DNA of 24,808 bases from an uncultured Lachnoclostridium sp. (GTDB taxonomy: Bacteria > Bacillota > Clostridia > Lachnospirales > Lachnospiraceae). Numbering within the stretch: the stretch's first letter is position 1; each line of letters begins with the position of its first letter. Position numbers and translations under genes: made by a program. Where the stretch lies: NCBI GenBank assembly GCA_902464595.1, contig CABQJX010000027.1, positions 1 to 24,808 of the forward strand, in the 5' to 3' direction. The notes beneath the pieces were generated by a model, which saw nothing but the letters and a program-made list of their open reading frames with translations, was not told the origin of the DNA and ran no database searches. Of the stretch, positions 13,548 through 22,062 are shown piece by piece.

Positions 13548-14635
13548 CTAACGCCTCCCATATTTGCGGAACACATATCCCAGACCTCCGGCTGTTCCTG
13601 CAATGATCAGCACTGCCACAATCCCCCATACGGTTCTTGTCTTAACAGACACGCGGAAATCAGCACTAGCCGTTGTCTCGTCGCAGGACACGGTAAAGCT
13701 GTTGATGTAATCTCCGGTTATTGCCTTGGAAGAAGGTTTTACATGGGCGATCACTTCTGTTGTCGTCCCGGCCGGAATGGAAGCGATCACTCCCTCCTCC
13801 AGGTCGTAAGAAGCCGTCCGTCTGGCGTAGACAGCTGAAGGCCATAGCTTCCTGTAACCACTACCGTCAAGTCTGTATCCAATGTTTCCTCTGCCGACAC
13901 AGCGCTGCAGGAAATGGTATACTCTCCCGCCCCAATCCCCTTTGGGGGGATCACAGATACAGTCAGCCCCTTGCTGGCACCTGACTCCACCTCCACTGCA
14001 GCTGCCTGCACCGTCTCCCCAGTAGGCGTAAATCCCACACTCCATCCTGCCGGAGCATTGGAGGACAGGCTATAAGAACGGGTTTCAAGTCCATTATTGA
14101 TGAGAGTGGTGCTGAAGCTGAAATGGGTATCGGAGGTTCCCTCCTGTTTGGGATACTCGGACGTAAAAGTTCCCTGTCCCGCATTAGTCTCATTAACTAC
14201 AAAGGAAACCGGAAGGGTGGCAACAATTCCATTTCCTGCATCCGCCTTTATCTCTGCCGTATAGGTTCCCTCTGACAGCTCCTTGGGAACAGTCACATGC
14301 AGCGTCATCTCCGTTCCCTCTCCCCCGTTTTCTACGTGAATCCGGCTTACCTGATAGCTTCCGCCCTGAAGGTATCCCTCCCAGCCCTCCGGAAGAGTAT
14401 CCAAGCTTACCTGTGCATCCAGATCCTCTCCCGACTCATTTTCCAGGGTAATGGGAATGTTCAGGTTATCCCCAGGTTTTATGGATATTCCGGGGTAATC
14501 GGTACTGAGGCTCAATCCTCCTGCGGCAAAAGCAGCCTGCCCTCCAAGAAGCAGTGCGCACACTGCTGCCAGAAACAGGATCAAAGCAGCTGTTTTTCTC
14601 CTTGTTCCCTCTCTTTTTTTCACCATTGTTTCCAT
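13548..14635 (-). pseudogene. NEW3-domain surface protein of the ABC cassette, disrupted by deletion and frameshift
   Basis: The intact part from ATG 14635 (GGAGG just before it) encodes 282 residues: a signal peptide (TAALILFLAAVCALLLGGQ), then two Ig-like NEW3/COG1470-type repeats (for example LPEGWEGYLQGGS and APAGWSVGFTPTGETVQAA, each closing in an EYTISCSA-like strand). The frame breaks after LQLSTPDGRL and stops at 13787. The missing C-terminal part is readable in another frame at about 13548-13815: EEGVIASIPAGTTTEVIAHV, KPSSKAITGDY, then a transmembrane helix (TVWGIVAVLIIAGTAGGL) and a basic end. Compared with the preceding repeats, about 40-45 residues of the third repeat seem lost at the junction (13800-13820), so deletion rather than a simple indel is likely. 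Intact relatives are membrane-anchored partners of ABC-2 exporters. Confidence 0.8.
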
Positions 14636-14741
14636 CTTTTCCTCCTTCCGCCCACCCAGTGCAGGAAAAAGGATTTAGGATTTCCTCCTGCTTAAAATGC
14701 TCTTTTTTACCGGGTCGGCTATGCATTTCATTCTGACTGTT

Positions 14742-14772
14742 ATCATATCGGAGAAACCTTTAGTGAACCTTT
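14742..14772 (-). promoter_or_regulatory. Candidate promoter of the NEW3-ABC operon with 11-bp-period direct repeats
   Basis: On the minus strand TATGAT (14742-14747) is a good -10, but no consensus -35 is present. In the -35 region lie two identical heptamers AACCTTT (plus-strand reading, 14755-14761 and 14766-14772), spaced with an 11-base period. Weak -35 plus heptamers one helical turn apart is the usual layout for activation by an OmpR/PhoB-family regulator. The rest of the 313-base gap 14636-14948 holds only a possible leader hairpin near 14664-14694 and the terminator at 14866-14908. Confidence 0.5.
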
Positions 14773-14865
14773 AATAAGTTTGAATTTCCTGTGAAACCGT
14801 ATCTTCTTTATTTAAAACAGGATTTTTTAATACTTTTTCTGATGGAAGCTTTGATGCCAGCACCG

Positions 14866-14908
14866 CAAAAAGCGGCTTGAAGGCTTATCACTCTGCCTTC
14901 AAACCGCT
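14866..14908 (-). terminator. Rho-independent terminator after the aminopeptidase gene
   Basis: On the minus strand a 14-base stem (AGCGGTTTGAAGGC / GCCTTCAAGCCGCT, plus positions 14895-14908 and 14871-14884, one G-T pair) with a 10-base loop is followed by TTTTTG. It lies 41 bases past the stop of the aminopeptidase gene and closes the long minus-strand block that begins near 23.1 kb. Confidence 0.9.
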
Positions 14909-14948
14909 CTTATCCCTTTTGCCGGCCTGCTGATCAAAACAGCCCTGC

Positions 14949-17030
14949 CTACAGCGCATCATTTAATTCTTCTGTTCCCTCTAACACAAACCTTCCCTGC
15001 CGGATAATGGGAATCTGTTTCCCTTCCGGCGTCACTGCACAGATGTCTCCCAGCTCAGAATAGGGAATGGTAATATCTGTGTGACAGCTGAAATATGCTT
15101 TGGAAGGATCTGTTTTCCTCAAAACAGAAATTTCATTGTCCCTGGCGATGACCTCCTTGCCATCCGGATTGTACATAGGGGAATCCTCTGAAAAGCTGTA
15201 GCAGGTATCCCCCACAGCAAAATGAGGTCCCGTCTTCTCTGCAATGAGGATCGGAAGCTTATCCCCGATGTGGAATTTGCGGGCCATGGCATAAGCCGCT
15301 GTGTTGGTTCCGATCGCAAACTCTCCCAGCGGAAGCCAGTCGTGCCCGCGCATGATCACCTGCTTTACCAGATCCCGGTTTTGATCCTCCTCTGAAAAAT
15401 TGCTGCAGGAGTAAGAAACGACCTTTCCGTTTTGAAACTTCATACGCAGATCCCGGAACTGATAATCCTCCACATAGACCTGCTTCACATGGAGCAGCCC
15501 TGAGGTCTTCTCTAACACCGGCGAGGTAAACACCTCTCCCAGAGGGATGTTTACATCTGCCACACAATTCTCAAAGTTCGTCTCCCTCTCTCTGTCCCTC
15601 AGGGTGTGAAGGGAAACTGTCATTTGAGTCTCATTTCCATCCCGCCCTGTGATCACCACCTGTTCTGCCTGATCCAGGGCGTCGATGATCACCTGCTGGA
15701 TCCTCTGGTACTTTTCATAATCCAGTGTATTGATCCTAATGGTCTCATGGAAGATGGCTTCAAAATCCGGACCGATCTCCGGCTTTGGAAAGGCGATAAT
15801 GGTAAAGCTGGTCTCATCTCCGGGCATATACTGGTTTACCACCTGCCGAGACTCATTGGCATAAGAAACATTCAGCTCTTCCTGGTAGGAATTGAGGGAT
15901 AAGGCTGTTTTCTTATTTACAGGTTCAAATCCTTCCTCCCCAAAGGTCTCCACTACAGCCGGGCCTGCACACCATCCGGCCAGCTGGCTGTAACGCTCAT
16001 AAGCTGCCCGCATCATGGCCATTTTCCTGTCTTTAAATGCATCTCCCATGTAAAGGGCGCTGTCATAACGGTGATCGTAGTCGTACTGCTTGTTGGGGGA
16101 AGAACCGTAATACCCCCGTTTTCCGCTTGGCCTGCGGTTGATGGACTCTACCGCTCCCCGGTAAAGAACAGGCTCCAGCCCCATTTTACGGAACTGCTCC
16201 ACGGCCCGGCGGATCATGGGTTCAAAGCCCAGCTCATACTCCACGATCACGGTCTTTTTCTTTGACAGATCCCGCCCCATCACTTCAAACCCACGGCGGA
16301 ATCCTTCTGTATAGACATCTGCCATCCGATCAAGGGTTTCCCCCGGAAGGCTGCTTAAAAAAGCGGCTGTCTTTAACTCAGACGGGCCTACGTACTCTCC
16401 ATAAGCATAGAGATACCGGGGATCTGTGAGATCCCACTCCATCACAATATCCTTGCCAAAGGATAGGGCTGGATCCAATCCCTCCCGGATCCTCCAATCC
16501 ACCGTCTGATCTGCATAATCACTGACGAACCAGTACAGACAATCTTTTACCTGCTGCTGTTTTGGCTCAAACAGCCCTTCCTCCCATGCCTGCACAAAGA
16601 GATTATATACCTCCAGAAACAGCTCGTTTAAGACCGTTAGACCGCACAGCCTCATTTCAAAGGCGTACACAATACCGGCCCGGATCTCCGTGTACAGGAA
16701 AGAGAGAAGCTGTCCCAGGCCGTCCCCCAGCTCCTTAACAGCAAAATCTGGATTCCCATAGCTTGTTTTATAATTTTCAGGCAGAATATCCTGATAAAGA
16801 GCCTGATTCTCCAGCTGGAGCTCCTCCAGGCTCATTTCCTGCTCTGAACGTTCCTGCCTGCGGGCCACCAACTGTCCGATCTGACCGATAAAGGCAGCTA
16901 CCCGTTTAAAATAAGCACCGTAAGGCTCTCTTATCTCCTCTCCGTCCATAGCGCTGATCCGCTCCATAGACAGCAGAAAACGCTCCTTAACGGCTTCATT
17001 TTCTTCCCTCAGCTCATTTCTGTAATCCAT
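14949..17030 (-). CDS. M29-family-like aminopeptidase with long N-terminal extension
   Basis: A 693-residue protein. Its C-terminal half has the metal-ligand layout of peptidase family M29 (AmpS/AmpT): E499 in IPLGEVFTSP, E570 in PLGEFAIGTN, H603 in EKTGPHFAVGD, and H650-x-D652 in SCHTDITIP. These bind two metal ions and remove N-terminal residues from peptides. Classical M29 enzymes are about 370-410 residues; here roughly 250-280 extra residues precede the catalytic part. They are helical and acidic (for example EEREENEAVKE-like stretches) with no recognised domain. ATG 17030 is chosen because GGGAG lies nine bases upstream; an upstream GTG at 17084 has no ribosome site. It is last in the block after metA. 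Confidence 0.82.
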   Translation of the reverse strand: MDYRNELREENEAVKERFLLSMERISAMDGEEIREPYGAYFKRVAAFIGQIGQLVARRQERSEQEMSLEELQLENQALYQDILPENYKTSYGNPDFAVKELGDGLGQLLSFLYTEIRAGIVYAFEMRLCGLTVLNELFLEVYNLFVQAWEEGLFEPKQQQVKDCLYWFVSDYADQTVDWRIREGLDPALSFGKDIVMEWDLTDPRYLYAYGEYVGPSELKTAAFLSSLPGETLDRMADVYTEGFRRGFEVMGRDLSKKKTVIVEYELGFEPMIRRAVEQFRKMGLEPVLYRGAVESINRRPSGKRGYYGSSPNKQYDYDHRYDSALYMGDAFKDRKMAMMRAAYERYSQLAGWCAGPAVVETFGEEGFEPVNKKTALSLNSYQEELNVSYANESRQVVNQYMPGDETSFTIIAFPKPEIGPDFEAIFHETIRINTLDYEKYQRIQQVIIDALDQAEQVVITGRDGNETQMTVSLHTLRDRERETNFENCVADVNIPLGEVFTSPVLEKTSGLLHVKQVYVEDYQFRDLRMKFQNGKVVSYSCSNFSEEDQNRDLVKQVIMRGHDWLPLGEFAIGTNTAAYAMARKFHIGDKLPILIAEKTGPHFAVGDTCYSFSEDSPMYNPDGKEVIARDNEISVLRKTDPSKAYFSCHTDITIPYSELGDICAVTPEGKQIPIIRQGRFVLEGTEELNDAL

Positions 17031-17129
17031 ATGCGCATACTCCCACTCACCGGGCGTATTTTCTGCGGTTCTCAGCCGGCACACGCCCTTTTTTACTTTG
17101 AAACCCTCTATTTTAAATGTTATCAGCTT

Positions 17130-18047
17130 TTATTCCTCATCTGCCAATATATACGGTGTAATCTGATACACATAATAATTCAGCCAGTTCGTATAAAGAG
17201 TGTTGGAGGTATTTCTCCAGGTAAGCTCCGGAACAGAGAAGGGGTCATTGTTTTCGTAATAATTCCAGGGGACCTCAGGGTTTAAGCCTTTTTTCAGATC
17301 CCTGTGATATTCGTTGTTCAGCGTCATACGGTCATACTCCGGGTGGCCCTGAACAAAAATCTGCCGTCCATCTCTTCTCATAACGAGAAATACTCCTGCC
17401 TCCTGAGACTCTGCCAGGATCATAAGCTCTGGGTGGGCCAAAATATCCTCCCTCCTCACCTCTGTATACCGGGAGTGAGGAGCCAGGAAGCAATCATTCA
17501 GGCTGCGCACCAAAGGAACCTTCCGCGCCAAAACCCTATGATTGTAAATTCCGGTAAGTTTTTTCTTCATGGGATATTTCTGGATCCCGTAGTGATAGTA
17601 AAGGCCTGCCTGAGCCCCCCAGCAGATATGGAGGGTGGAGGTCACATGTTTTTTACTCCACTCCATGATGGTGGACAGCTCCTGCCAATAATGAACCTCC
17701 TCATACTCCAGATTTTCCACTGGAGCCCCGGTAATGATCATTCCGTCGTACTTTTTCCTCTTGATTTCATCAAAGGTCACATAAAATTTATTCAAATGAC
17801 TGGCCGATGTGTTTTTGGACACATGGGTGGAGAGCATGAGAAAGGTGCAGTCCACCTGGAGCGGCGTGTTGGACAAGGCCCGGAGAAGCTGAGTTTCCGT
17901 CTCCTCTTTAATGGGCATCAGGTTCAGGATCAGGATTTCCAGCGGACGTATGTCCTGACTCATAGCCCTGTCCTCATCCATGATAAATATATTTTCCTCC
18001 TCCAGGATTGCCCTGGCAGGCAGATCCTTCTGTACTTTTATCGGCAT
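17130..18047 (-). CDS. metAA: Homoserine O-acetyltransferase (MetA family)
   Basis: A 305-residue MetA-family acyltransferase that activates L-homoserine for methionine synthesis. The catalytic residues sit at the family positions: C142 in HICWGAQAGLYY, and H235 and E237 in VQGHPEYD. Residue 111, in GAPVENLEYEEV, is glutamate. In this family E111 goes with acetyl-CoA use and G111 (as in E. coli) with succinyl-CoA, so acetylhomoserine is the predicted product. No SAM riboswitch or other leader lies in front: the gene starts 16 bases after ligA ends, so it is transcribed with ligA. ATG 18047 has GGAG about ten bases upstream. Confidence 0.95.
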   Translation of the reverse strand: MPIKVQKDLPARAILEEENIFIMDEDRAMSQDIRPLEILILNLMPIKEETETQLLRALSNTPLQVDCTFLMLSTHVSKNTSASHLNKFYVTFDEIKRKKYDGMIITGAPVENLEYEEVHYWQELSTIMEWSKKHVTSTLHICWGAQAGLYYHYGIQKYPMKKKLTGIYNHRVLARKVPLVRSLNDCFLAPHSRYTEVRREDILAHPELMILAESQEAGVFLVMRRDGRQIFVQGHPEYDRMTLNNEYHRDLKKGLNPEVPWNYYENNDPFSVPELTWRNTSNTLYTNWLNYYVYQITPYILADEE

Positions 18048-18063
18048 GTTTTCCGTTCTCCTC

Positions 18064-20040
18064 TCAACTTTCTCTCTCCTGCAGCAGTTCTAAAAACTCT
18101 TCCTCTGAGATCACCGGTATCCCCAGTTCCCTGGCCTTCTTATTTTTAGAAGATGAGGAGGCTGTGTCATTATTGATCAGATAGGAAGTTTTCGATGTCA
18201 CGGAGCCAGTCACCTTCCCTCCCTTTGACTCGATCAGGGCCTGCAGCTCCTTTCGGTTGGAAAAATGCTCCACAGAACCAGTGACCACGAAAACCAATCC
18301 GCCTAAGGAGGCTCCTCCTTCTTCCCCGTTTTCCTGCGGTTCCTTCTCAATTTCCAGCTCGCCTAAAAGCCGATCCACTGCCTGATTATTCTTTTCTGAT
18401 GAAAAATAATCCATCCACGCCTTAGCTAACACAGCTCCAATACCGTCCACAGCTACCAGTTCTTCCTCCCCGGCACGGCGCATACGGTCAAAATCGAAAT
18501 CAAAATGGCGGCACAGCATCTTGGCATTGGCCAGGCCGATCCCTGCAATTCCCAGACCATAAACCAGCCTTGGCAGGGTCGTATAGGAGGCTTTCTTTAT
18601 GGAAGCGATCAGATTATCGTAGGACTTTTGTCCAAACCCCTCCATCTCCACGATCTCGTTCCTGTGATCCTCCAAATGGAACATATCTCTGTACTCATGG
18701 ATAAATCCAGCCTGTATAAATTTCTCCAAGGTAGCCTCAGAAAGCCCGTCCATATTCAGGGCGTCCCGGCTGACAAACAGGGTAAAGCTTTTGATCTTCT
18801 TTGCCTGACAGTCCGGATTGGTACAGTAAAGGCTCTTGACCTCATTGATTTCTCGGATCTCTGTCTTTCCCCCGCATACCGGGCAGATTTTCGGTATATC
18901 CCTCACACCGCTGCGGGTGAGATTTTCCTCGATCTGGGGAATGATCATATTGGCCTTATAGACTGTGACCGTGTCCCCTGCCCCCAGCTCCAGGCTCTCC
19001 ATAATACTGATGTTGTGGACGCTGGCCCGGCTCACCGTAGTTCCCTCCAGCTCCACTGGTTCAAAGACTGCAACCGGATTGATCAGGCCCGTGCGGGAAG
19101 CGCTCCATTCTATATAGGAAAGCCTTGTCTCCCGTATCTCGTCTTTCCACTTAAATGCAATGGAATTGCGCGGAAACTTGGCCGTCCGTCCCAGAGATTC
19201 CCCATAGGCAATGTCATCATAAGTCAGCACCAGGCCATCGGAGGGAATATCGTTCTTCTCCACCGCTTCTCCGAAGCCTTCTACTGCTTTCTCCAAATCA
19301 CCTGAAGTCACTTCCTCATAATGAACGACCTCAAACCCCTGATCTCTCAGCCACTCAAACTGTTCCTTTCTGGAATTGTGAAAATCAATGCCATCGGCTT
19401 TCACCAGGAAAAATGCCTCAAAATGGACATTCCGCTCCGCTGTGATCTGGCTGTTCAGCTGACGTACGGAACCGCTGCACAGATTTCTGGGATTTTTATA
19501 TTTAGCATCCACATCCTCAATACTCCTGTTAATACGTTCAAAATCGGAGTAAGTGATCACTGCCTCCCCTCTCAGGATCAGCTGGCCCTTATAAGAGATA
19601 TTCAGAGGGATATTGGAAAATACTCTGGCATTGGGAGTGATGACCTCACCCACCTCGCCGTTTCCTCTAGTGACTGCCTTTGCCAGCCTTCCCTCCTCAT
19701 AGGTAAGCACAATCGTAAGTCCATCCATTTTCCAGGACAGAAGTCCCTTCTTCTCCCCCAGCCACTCCTTCAGATCATCCACACTCTTCGTCTTATCCAG
19801 GGAGAGCATGGGCGCGCTGTGGGTCTCCTTTGGAAGTTCACTTAACACTTCATATCCTACCTGTCTGGTAGGGCTTCCAGACAGGATCACCCCTGTCTGC
19901 TGTTCCAGCTCTGACAGCTCATCATACAGCTTATCATATTCAAAGTTGCTCATGATCTCCCGGCTCTCCTGATAGTAGGCCCTTCCAGCCTCCCTCAGTA
20001 TGGGGATCAATTCCTTCATTCTCTGGATCCTGTCTTCCAT
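18064..20040 (-). CDS. ligA: NAD-dependent DNA ligase
   Basis: A 658-residue LigA that seals nicks in replication and repair with NAD+ as cofactor. Domain Ia (1-60) holds EYDKLYDEL. The adenylation domain has the nucleophilic lysine K104 in SWKMDGL, LRGEAVITY and the VAFKWKDE-like motif (IAFKWKDE). The OB fold, the four-cysteine zinc finger (CPVCGG ... CTNPDC), HhH repeats (YGLGIAGIGLANAK, VDGIGAVLA) and a C-terminal BRCT domain (about 580-658) follow. Several conserved spots differ from classical LigA: KMDG for K-V/I-DG, TRGNGEVGE for TRGDGTTGE, and NPRNLCSGSVRQL for NPRNAAAGSLRQL. Length and domain order are normal. The start overlaps the pseudouridine synthase gene by 25 bases. Confidence 0.95.
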   Translation of the reverse strand: MEDRIQRMKELIPILREAGRAYYQESREIMSNFEYDKLYDELSELEQQTGVILSGSPTRQVGYEVLSELPKETHSAPMLSLDKTKSVDDLKEWLGEKKGLLSWKMDGLTIVLTYEEGRLAKAVTRGNGEVGEVITPNARVFSNIPLNISYKGQLILRGEAVITYSDFERINRSIEDVDAKYKNPRNLCSGSVRQLNSQITAERNVHFEAFFLVKADGIDFHNSRKEQFEWLRDQGFEVVHYEEVTSGDLEKAVEGFGEAVEKNDIPSDGLVLTYDDIAYGESLGRTAKFPRNSIAFKWKDEIRETRLSYIEWSASRTGLINPVAVFEPVELEGTTVSRASVHNISIMESLELGAGDTVTVYKANMIIPQIEENLTRSGVRDIPKICPVCGGKTEIREINEVKSLYCTNPDCQAKKIKSFTLFVSRDALNMDGLSEATLEKFIQAGFIHEYRDMFHLEDHRNEIVEMEGFGQKSYDNLIASIKKASYTTLPRLVYGLGIAGIGLANAKMLCRHFDFDFDRMRRAGEEELVAVDGIGAVLAKAWMDYFSSEKNNQAVDRLLGELEIEKEPQENGEEGGASLGGLVFVVTGSVEHFSNRKELQALIESKGGKVTGSVTSKTSYLINNDTASSSSKNKKARELGIPVISEEEFLELLQERES

Positions 20041-20813
20041 TCTGCTCTCCTGTCTTTTTTTCCGGCTTTCCGCTCCTTCACGGACAGACTGGAGGAGTCT
20101 TCAAGCAGCCCCAAAAGCTCCCTGTACTCCTCCTTTTCGATCCGGCGGTAAGAACCTGTCTCCAATCCTTCCAGCCTGATATTCATAATACGCACCCGCA
20201 CCAGCCGCGTCACCTGACAGCCGCAGGCCTGGCACATACGGCGGATCTGGCGGTTTAATCCCTGGGTAAGGACAATGGAAAACATCCTCTCACCCTTTTT
20301 TCTCACTTTGCAGGGTCTTGTAATCTGCTTTAACTCAGACAGATAAATCCCTGACTGCATCTTCTTTAAAAATCCATCGGTCACCGGCTGGTCAATAGTA
20401 ACCATATATTCCTTTTCATGAGCATTTCCGCTTCTCATGATCTTATTCACCAGATCTCCCTGATTTGTCATGAGAAGAAGCCCTTCCGAATCTTTATCCA
20501 GCCTTCCCACCGGATATACCCGGCAGGGATACCCCAAAAAATCCACAATGTTAGGAGCCCGGTCCTTATCTGATGTGGTGCAGACAATGCCCCGCGGCTT
20601 ATTTACAGCCAAAAGTACAGGCTCAGGCTCCCCGGCTGCTCCTATAGACACTGGTTTTCCATCACAGACCACTCTCTGGCCCTCCTGGATCTTCTGTCCC
20701 ATAAGAGCAGTCTGCCCGTCCACCAAAACCTTGCCGGACTCAATCAGCCGGTCCGCCTCCCGCCGGGAACAAACACCCATGCGGCTCAGCCATTTATTTA
20801 AACGTTCTTCCAT
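20016..20813 (-). CDS. rluF: 23S rRNA pseudouridine synthase, RluF-like
   Basis: A 265-residue RsuA-family pseudouridine synthase that isomerises uridine in 23S rRNA. The N-terminal S4 RNA-binding domain covers about 1-60 (LNKWLSRMGVCSRREADRLI). The catalytic core has VNKPRGIVCTT and the active-site aspartate D106 in GRLDKDSEGLLLMTN; the DKDSEG form points to RluF rather than RluB or RluE. TQGLNRQIRRMCQACG is also typical. The last 30 residues are a Lys/Arg/Glu-rich tail that overlaps the ligA start. ATG 20813 follows GGGAAAG. The RluF subfamily is likely, but the exact target base (U2604 in E. coli) is an inference. Confidence 0.9.
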   Translation of the reverse strand: MEERLNKWLSRMGVCSRREADRLIESGKVLVDGQTALMGQKIQEGQRVVCDGKPVSIGAAGEPEPVLLAVNKPRGIVCTTSDKDRAPNIVDFLGYPCRVYPVGRLDKDSEGLLLMTNQGDLVNKIMRSGNAHEKEYMVTIDQPVTDGFLKKMQSGIYLSELKQITRPCKVRKKGERMFSIVLTQGLNRQIRRMCQACGCQVTRLVRVRIMNIRLEGLETGSYRRIEKEEYRELLGLLEDSSSLSVKERKAGKKDRRAEWKTGSRE

Positions 20814-20941
20814 GCTTTACTTTCCCAAACTTAGTATCCTAGCCCATTTTCCTATTTCTGTTTCCTGTCAGATGCCCGACCATGTATTCATCTTCTTCCT
20901 GTTTCCTTCCGGGCTCCAATTTCCTGTTGAAGGCAGGATCA

Positions 20942-21967
20942 TTATTGTATAAACATCGCGTCCCCAAAAGAGAAGAACCGGTATTTCTCCTTTACTGCCT
21001 CCTGGTAGGCATGGAGAATGTGCTCCCGGCCTGCCAGAGCGCTGACCAGCATCACCAAAGTGGACTGGGGCAGATGGAAATTGGTGATCAGGGCATCCAA
21101 CACCTTGAAGCGGTAACCCGGATAGATAAAAATTTCCGTCCACCCGCTCTTGGCCTCCAGGATCCCATCCTCTGTGGAAGCAGATTCCACCGTACGGCAG
21201 CTGGTAGTCCCCACGCAGATCACGCGGCCTCCGGCTGCCTTAGTGTCATTCACCTTCTTTGCCTCCGATTCCTCTACCATGTAAAATTCCGAGTGCATAT
21301 GGTGATCCTTCACATCCTCCACCTTCACCGGGCGGAAGGTTCCCAGCCCTACATGGAGGGTTACATGGGCAATCTTCACCCCCATTTTCTCAATCTCATC
21401 CAGAAGATCCTTTGTAAAATGAAGCCCCGCCGTAGGCGCTGCCGCCGATCCCTCATGCTTGGCATATACGGTCTGATAGCGGTTCTTGTCCTTTAACTGG
21501 TGCGTGATATAGGGGGGGAGGGGCATCTGTCCCAGCTGATCCAGGATCTCCTCAAAGATTCCCTGGTAATGAAATTGGATCAGACGGTTTCCGTCATCTA
21601 CGGTGTCTACCACAGTCCCGGTCAAAAGCCCTTCTCCAAATTCAATAACGGTCCCCGGCTTTGCCTTTTTACCAGGGCGTACCAATGTCTCCCACACCTC
21701 CTTTTCCCGGCGCTTCAATAAAAGAATCTCTATTTTTGCGCCCGTATCCTTTTTCACCCCAAACAGACGGGCCGGGATCACCTTGGTATCATTGATCACC
21801 AGGCAGTCTCCTGGCCTCAAGTATTCCTTTATATCCTTAAAAATCCGATGTTCTATGGCTCCTGTCTCTTTGTCCAGTACCATAAGCCGGGATGAGGAAC
21901 GATCCTCCAACGGATCCTGAGCAATCAGCTCCTCCGGCAATTCATAATCAAAATCCTTTACATCCAT
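20942..21967 (-). CDS. queA: S-adenosylmethionine:tRNA ribosyltransferase-isomerase
   Basis: A 341-residue QueA that transfers and isomerises the ribosyl part of SAM onto preQ1-modified tRNA to give epoxyqueuosine, the penultimate step of queuosine synthesis. Family phrases are visible from end to end: FDYELPEELIAQDPLEDRSS, RPGDCLVINDTKVIPARLFG, PLPPYI, ERYQTVYA-like RYQTVYAKHEGSAAAPTAGL, HVTLHVGLGTFRPV, ICVGTTSCRTVES, FIYPGYRFKVLDALITNFHLP and STLVMLVSALAG. Length is normal. AAAGGATCAG precedes ATG 21967. It lies 95 bases downstream of the hypothetical membrane protein and 128 bases upstream of the pseudouridine synthase gene, all on the same strand. No tgt is in the window. Confidence 0.97.
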   Translation of the reverse strand: MDVKDFDYELPEELIAQDPLEDRSSSRLMVLDKETGAIEHRIFKDIKEYLRPGDCLVINDTKVIPARLFGVKKDTGAKIEILLLKRREKEVWETLVRPGKKAKPGTVIEFGEGLLTGTVVDTVDDGNRLIQFHYQGIFEEILDQLGQMPLPPYITHQLKDKNRYQTVYAKHEGSAAAPTAGLHFTKDLLDEIEKMGVKIAHVTLHVGLGTFRPVKVEDVKDHHMHSEFYMVEESEAKKVNDTKAAGGRVICVGTTSCRTVESASTEDGILEAKSGWTEIFIYPGYRFKVLDALITNFHLPQSTLVMLVSALAGREHILHAYQEAVKEKYRFFSFGDAMFIQ

Positions 21968-22062
21968 GATCTGATCCTTTCTCTATGTATCAAAACAATT
22001 CCTGCTCCATCAATCCATCCATTCTTCCAAAACAATGATCCTGTCATCAAACTGCCCCGGAA

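Noticed and set aside
13548..14045. Separate small membrane protein starting at 14045
   Set aside because: The first part of that frame is antisense-like noise overlapping the NEW3 coding frame; only the portion from about 13815 onward resembles the lost C-terminus of the NEW3 gene.
17052..17092. GGGCGT / ACGCCC stem followed by TTTTTT on the plus strand, like a terminator
   Set aside because: The stem is only six pairs with a 25-base loop, and no plus-strand gene ends there. It lies in the leader of the aminopeptidase gene.
18048..18063. SAM riboswitch (S-box) in front of metA
   Set aside because: Only 16 bases separate ligA and metA, far too short for an S-box.
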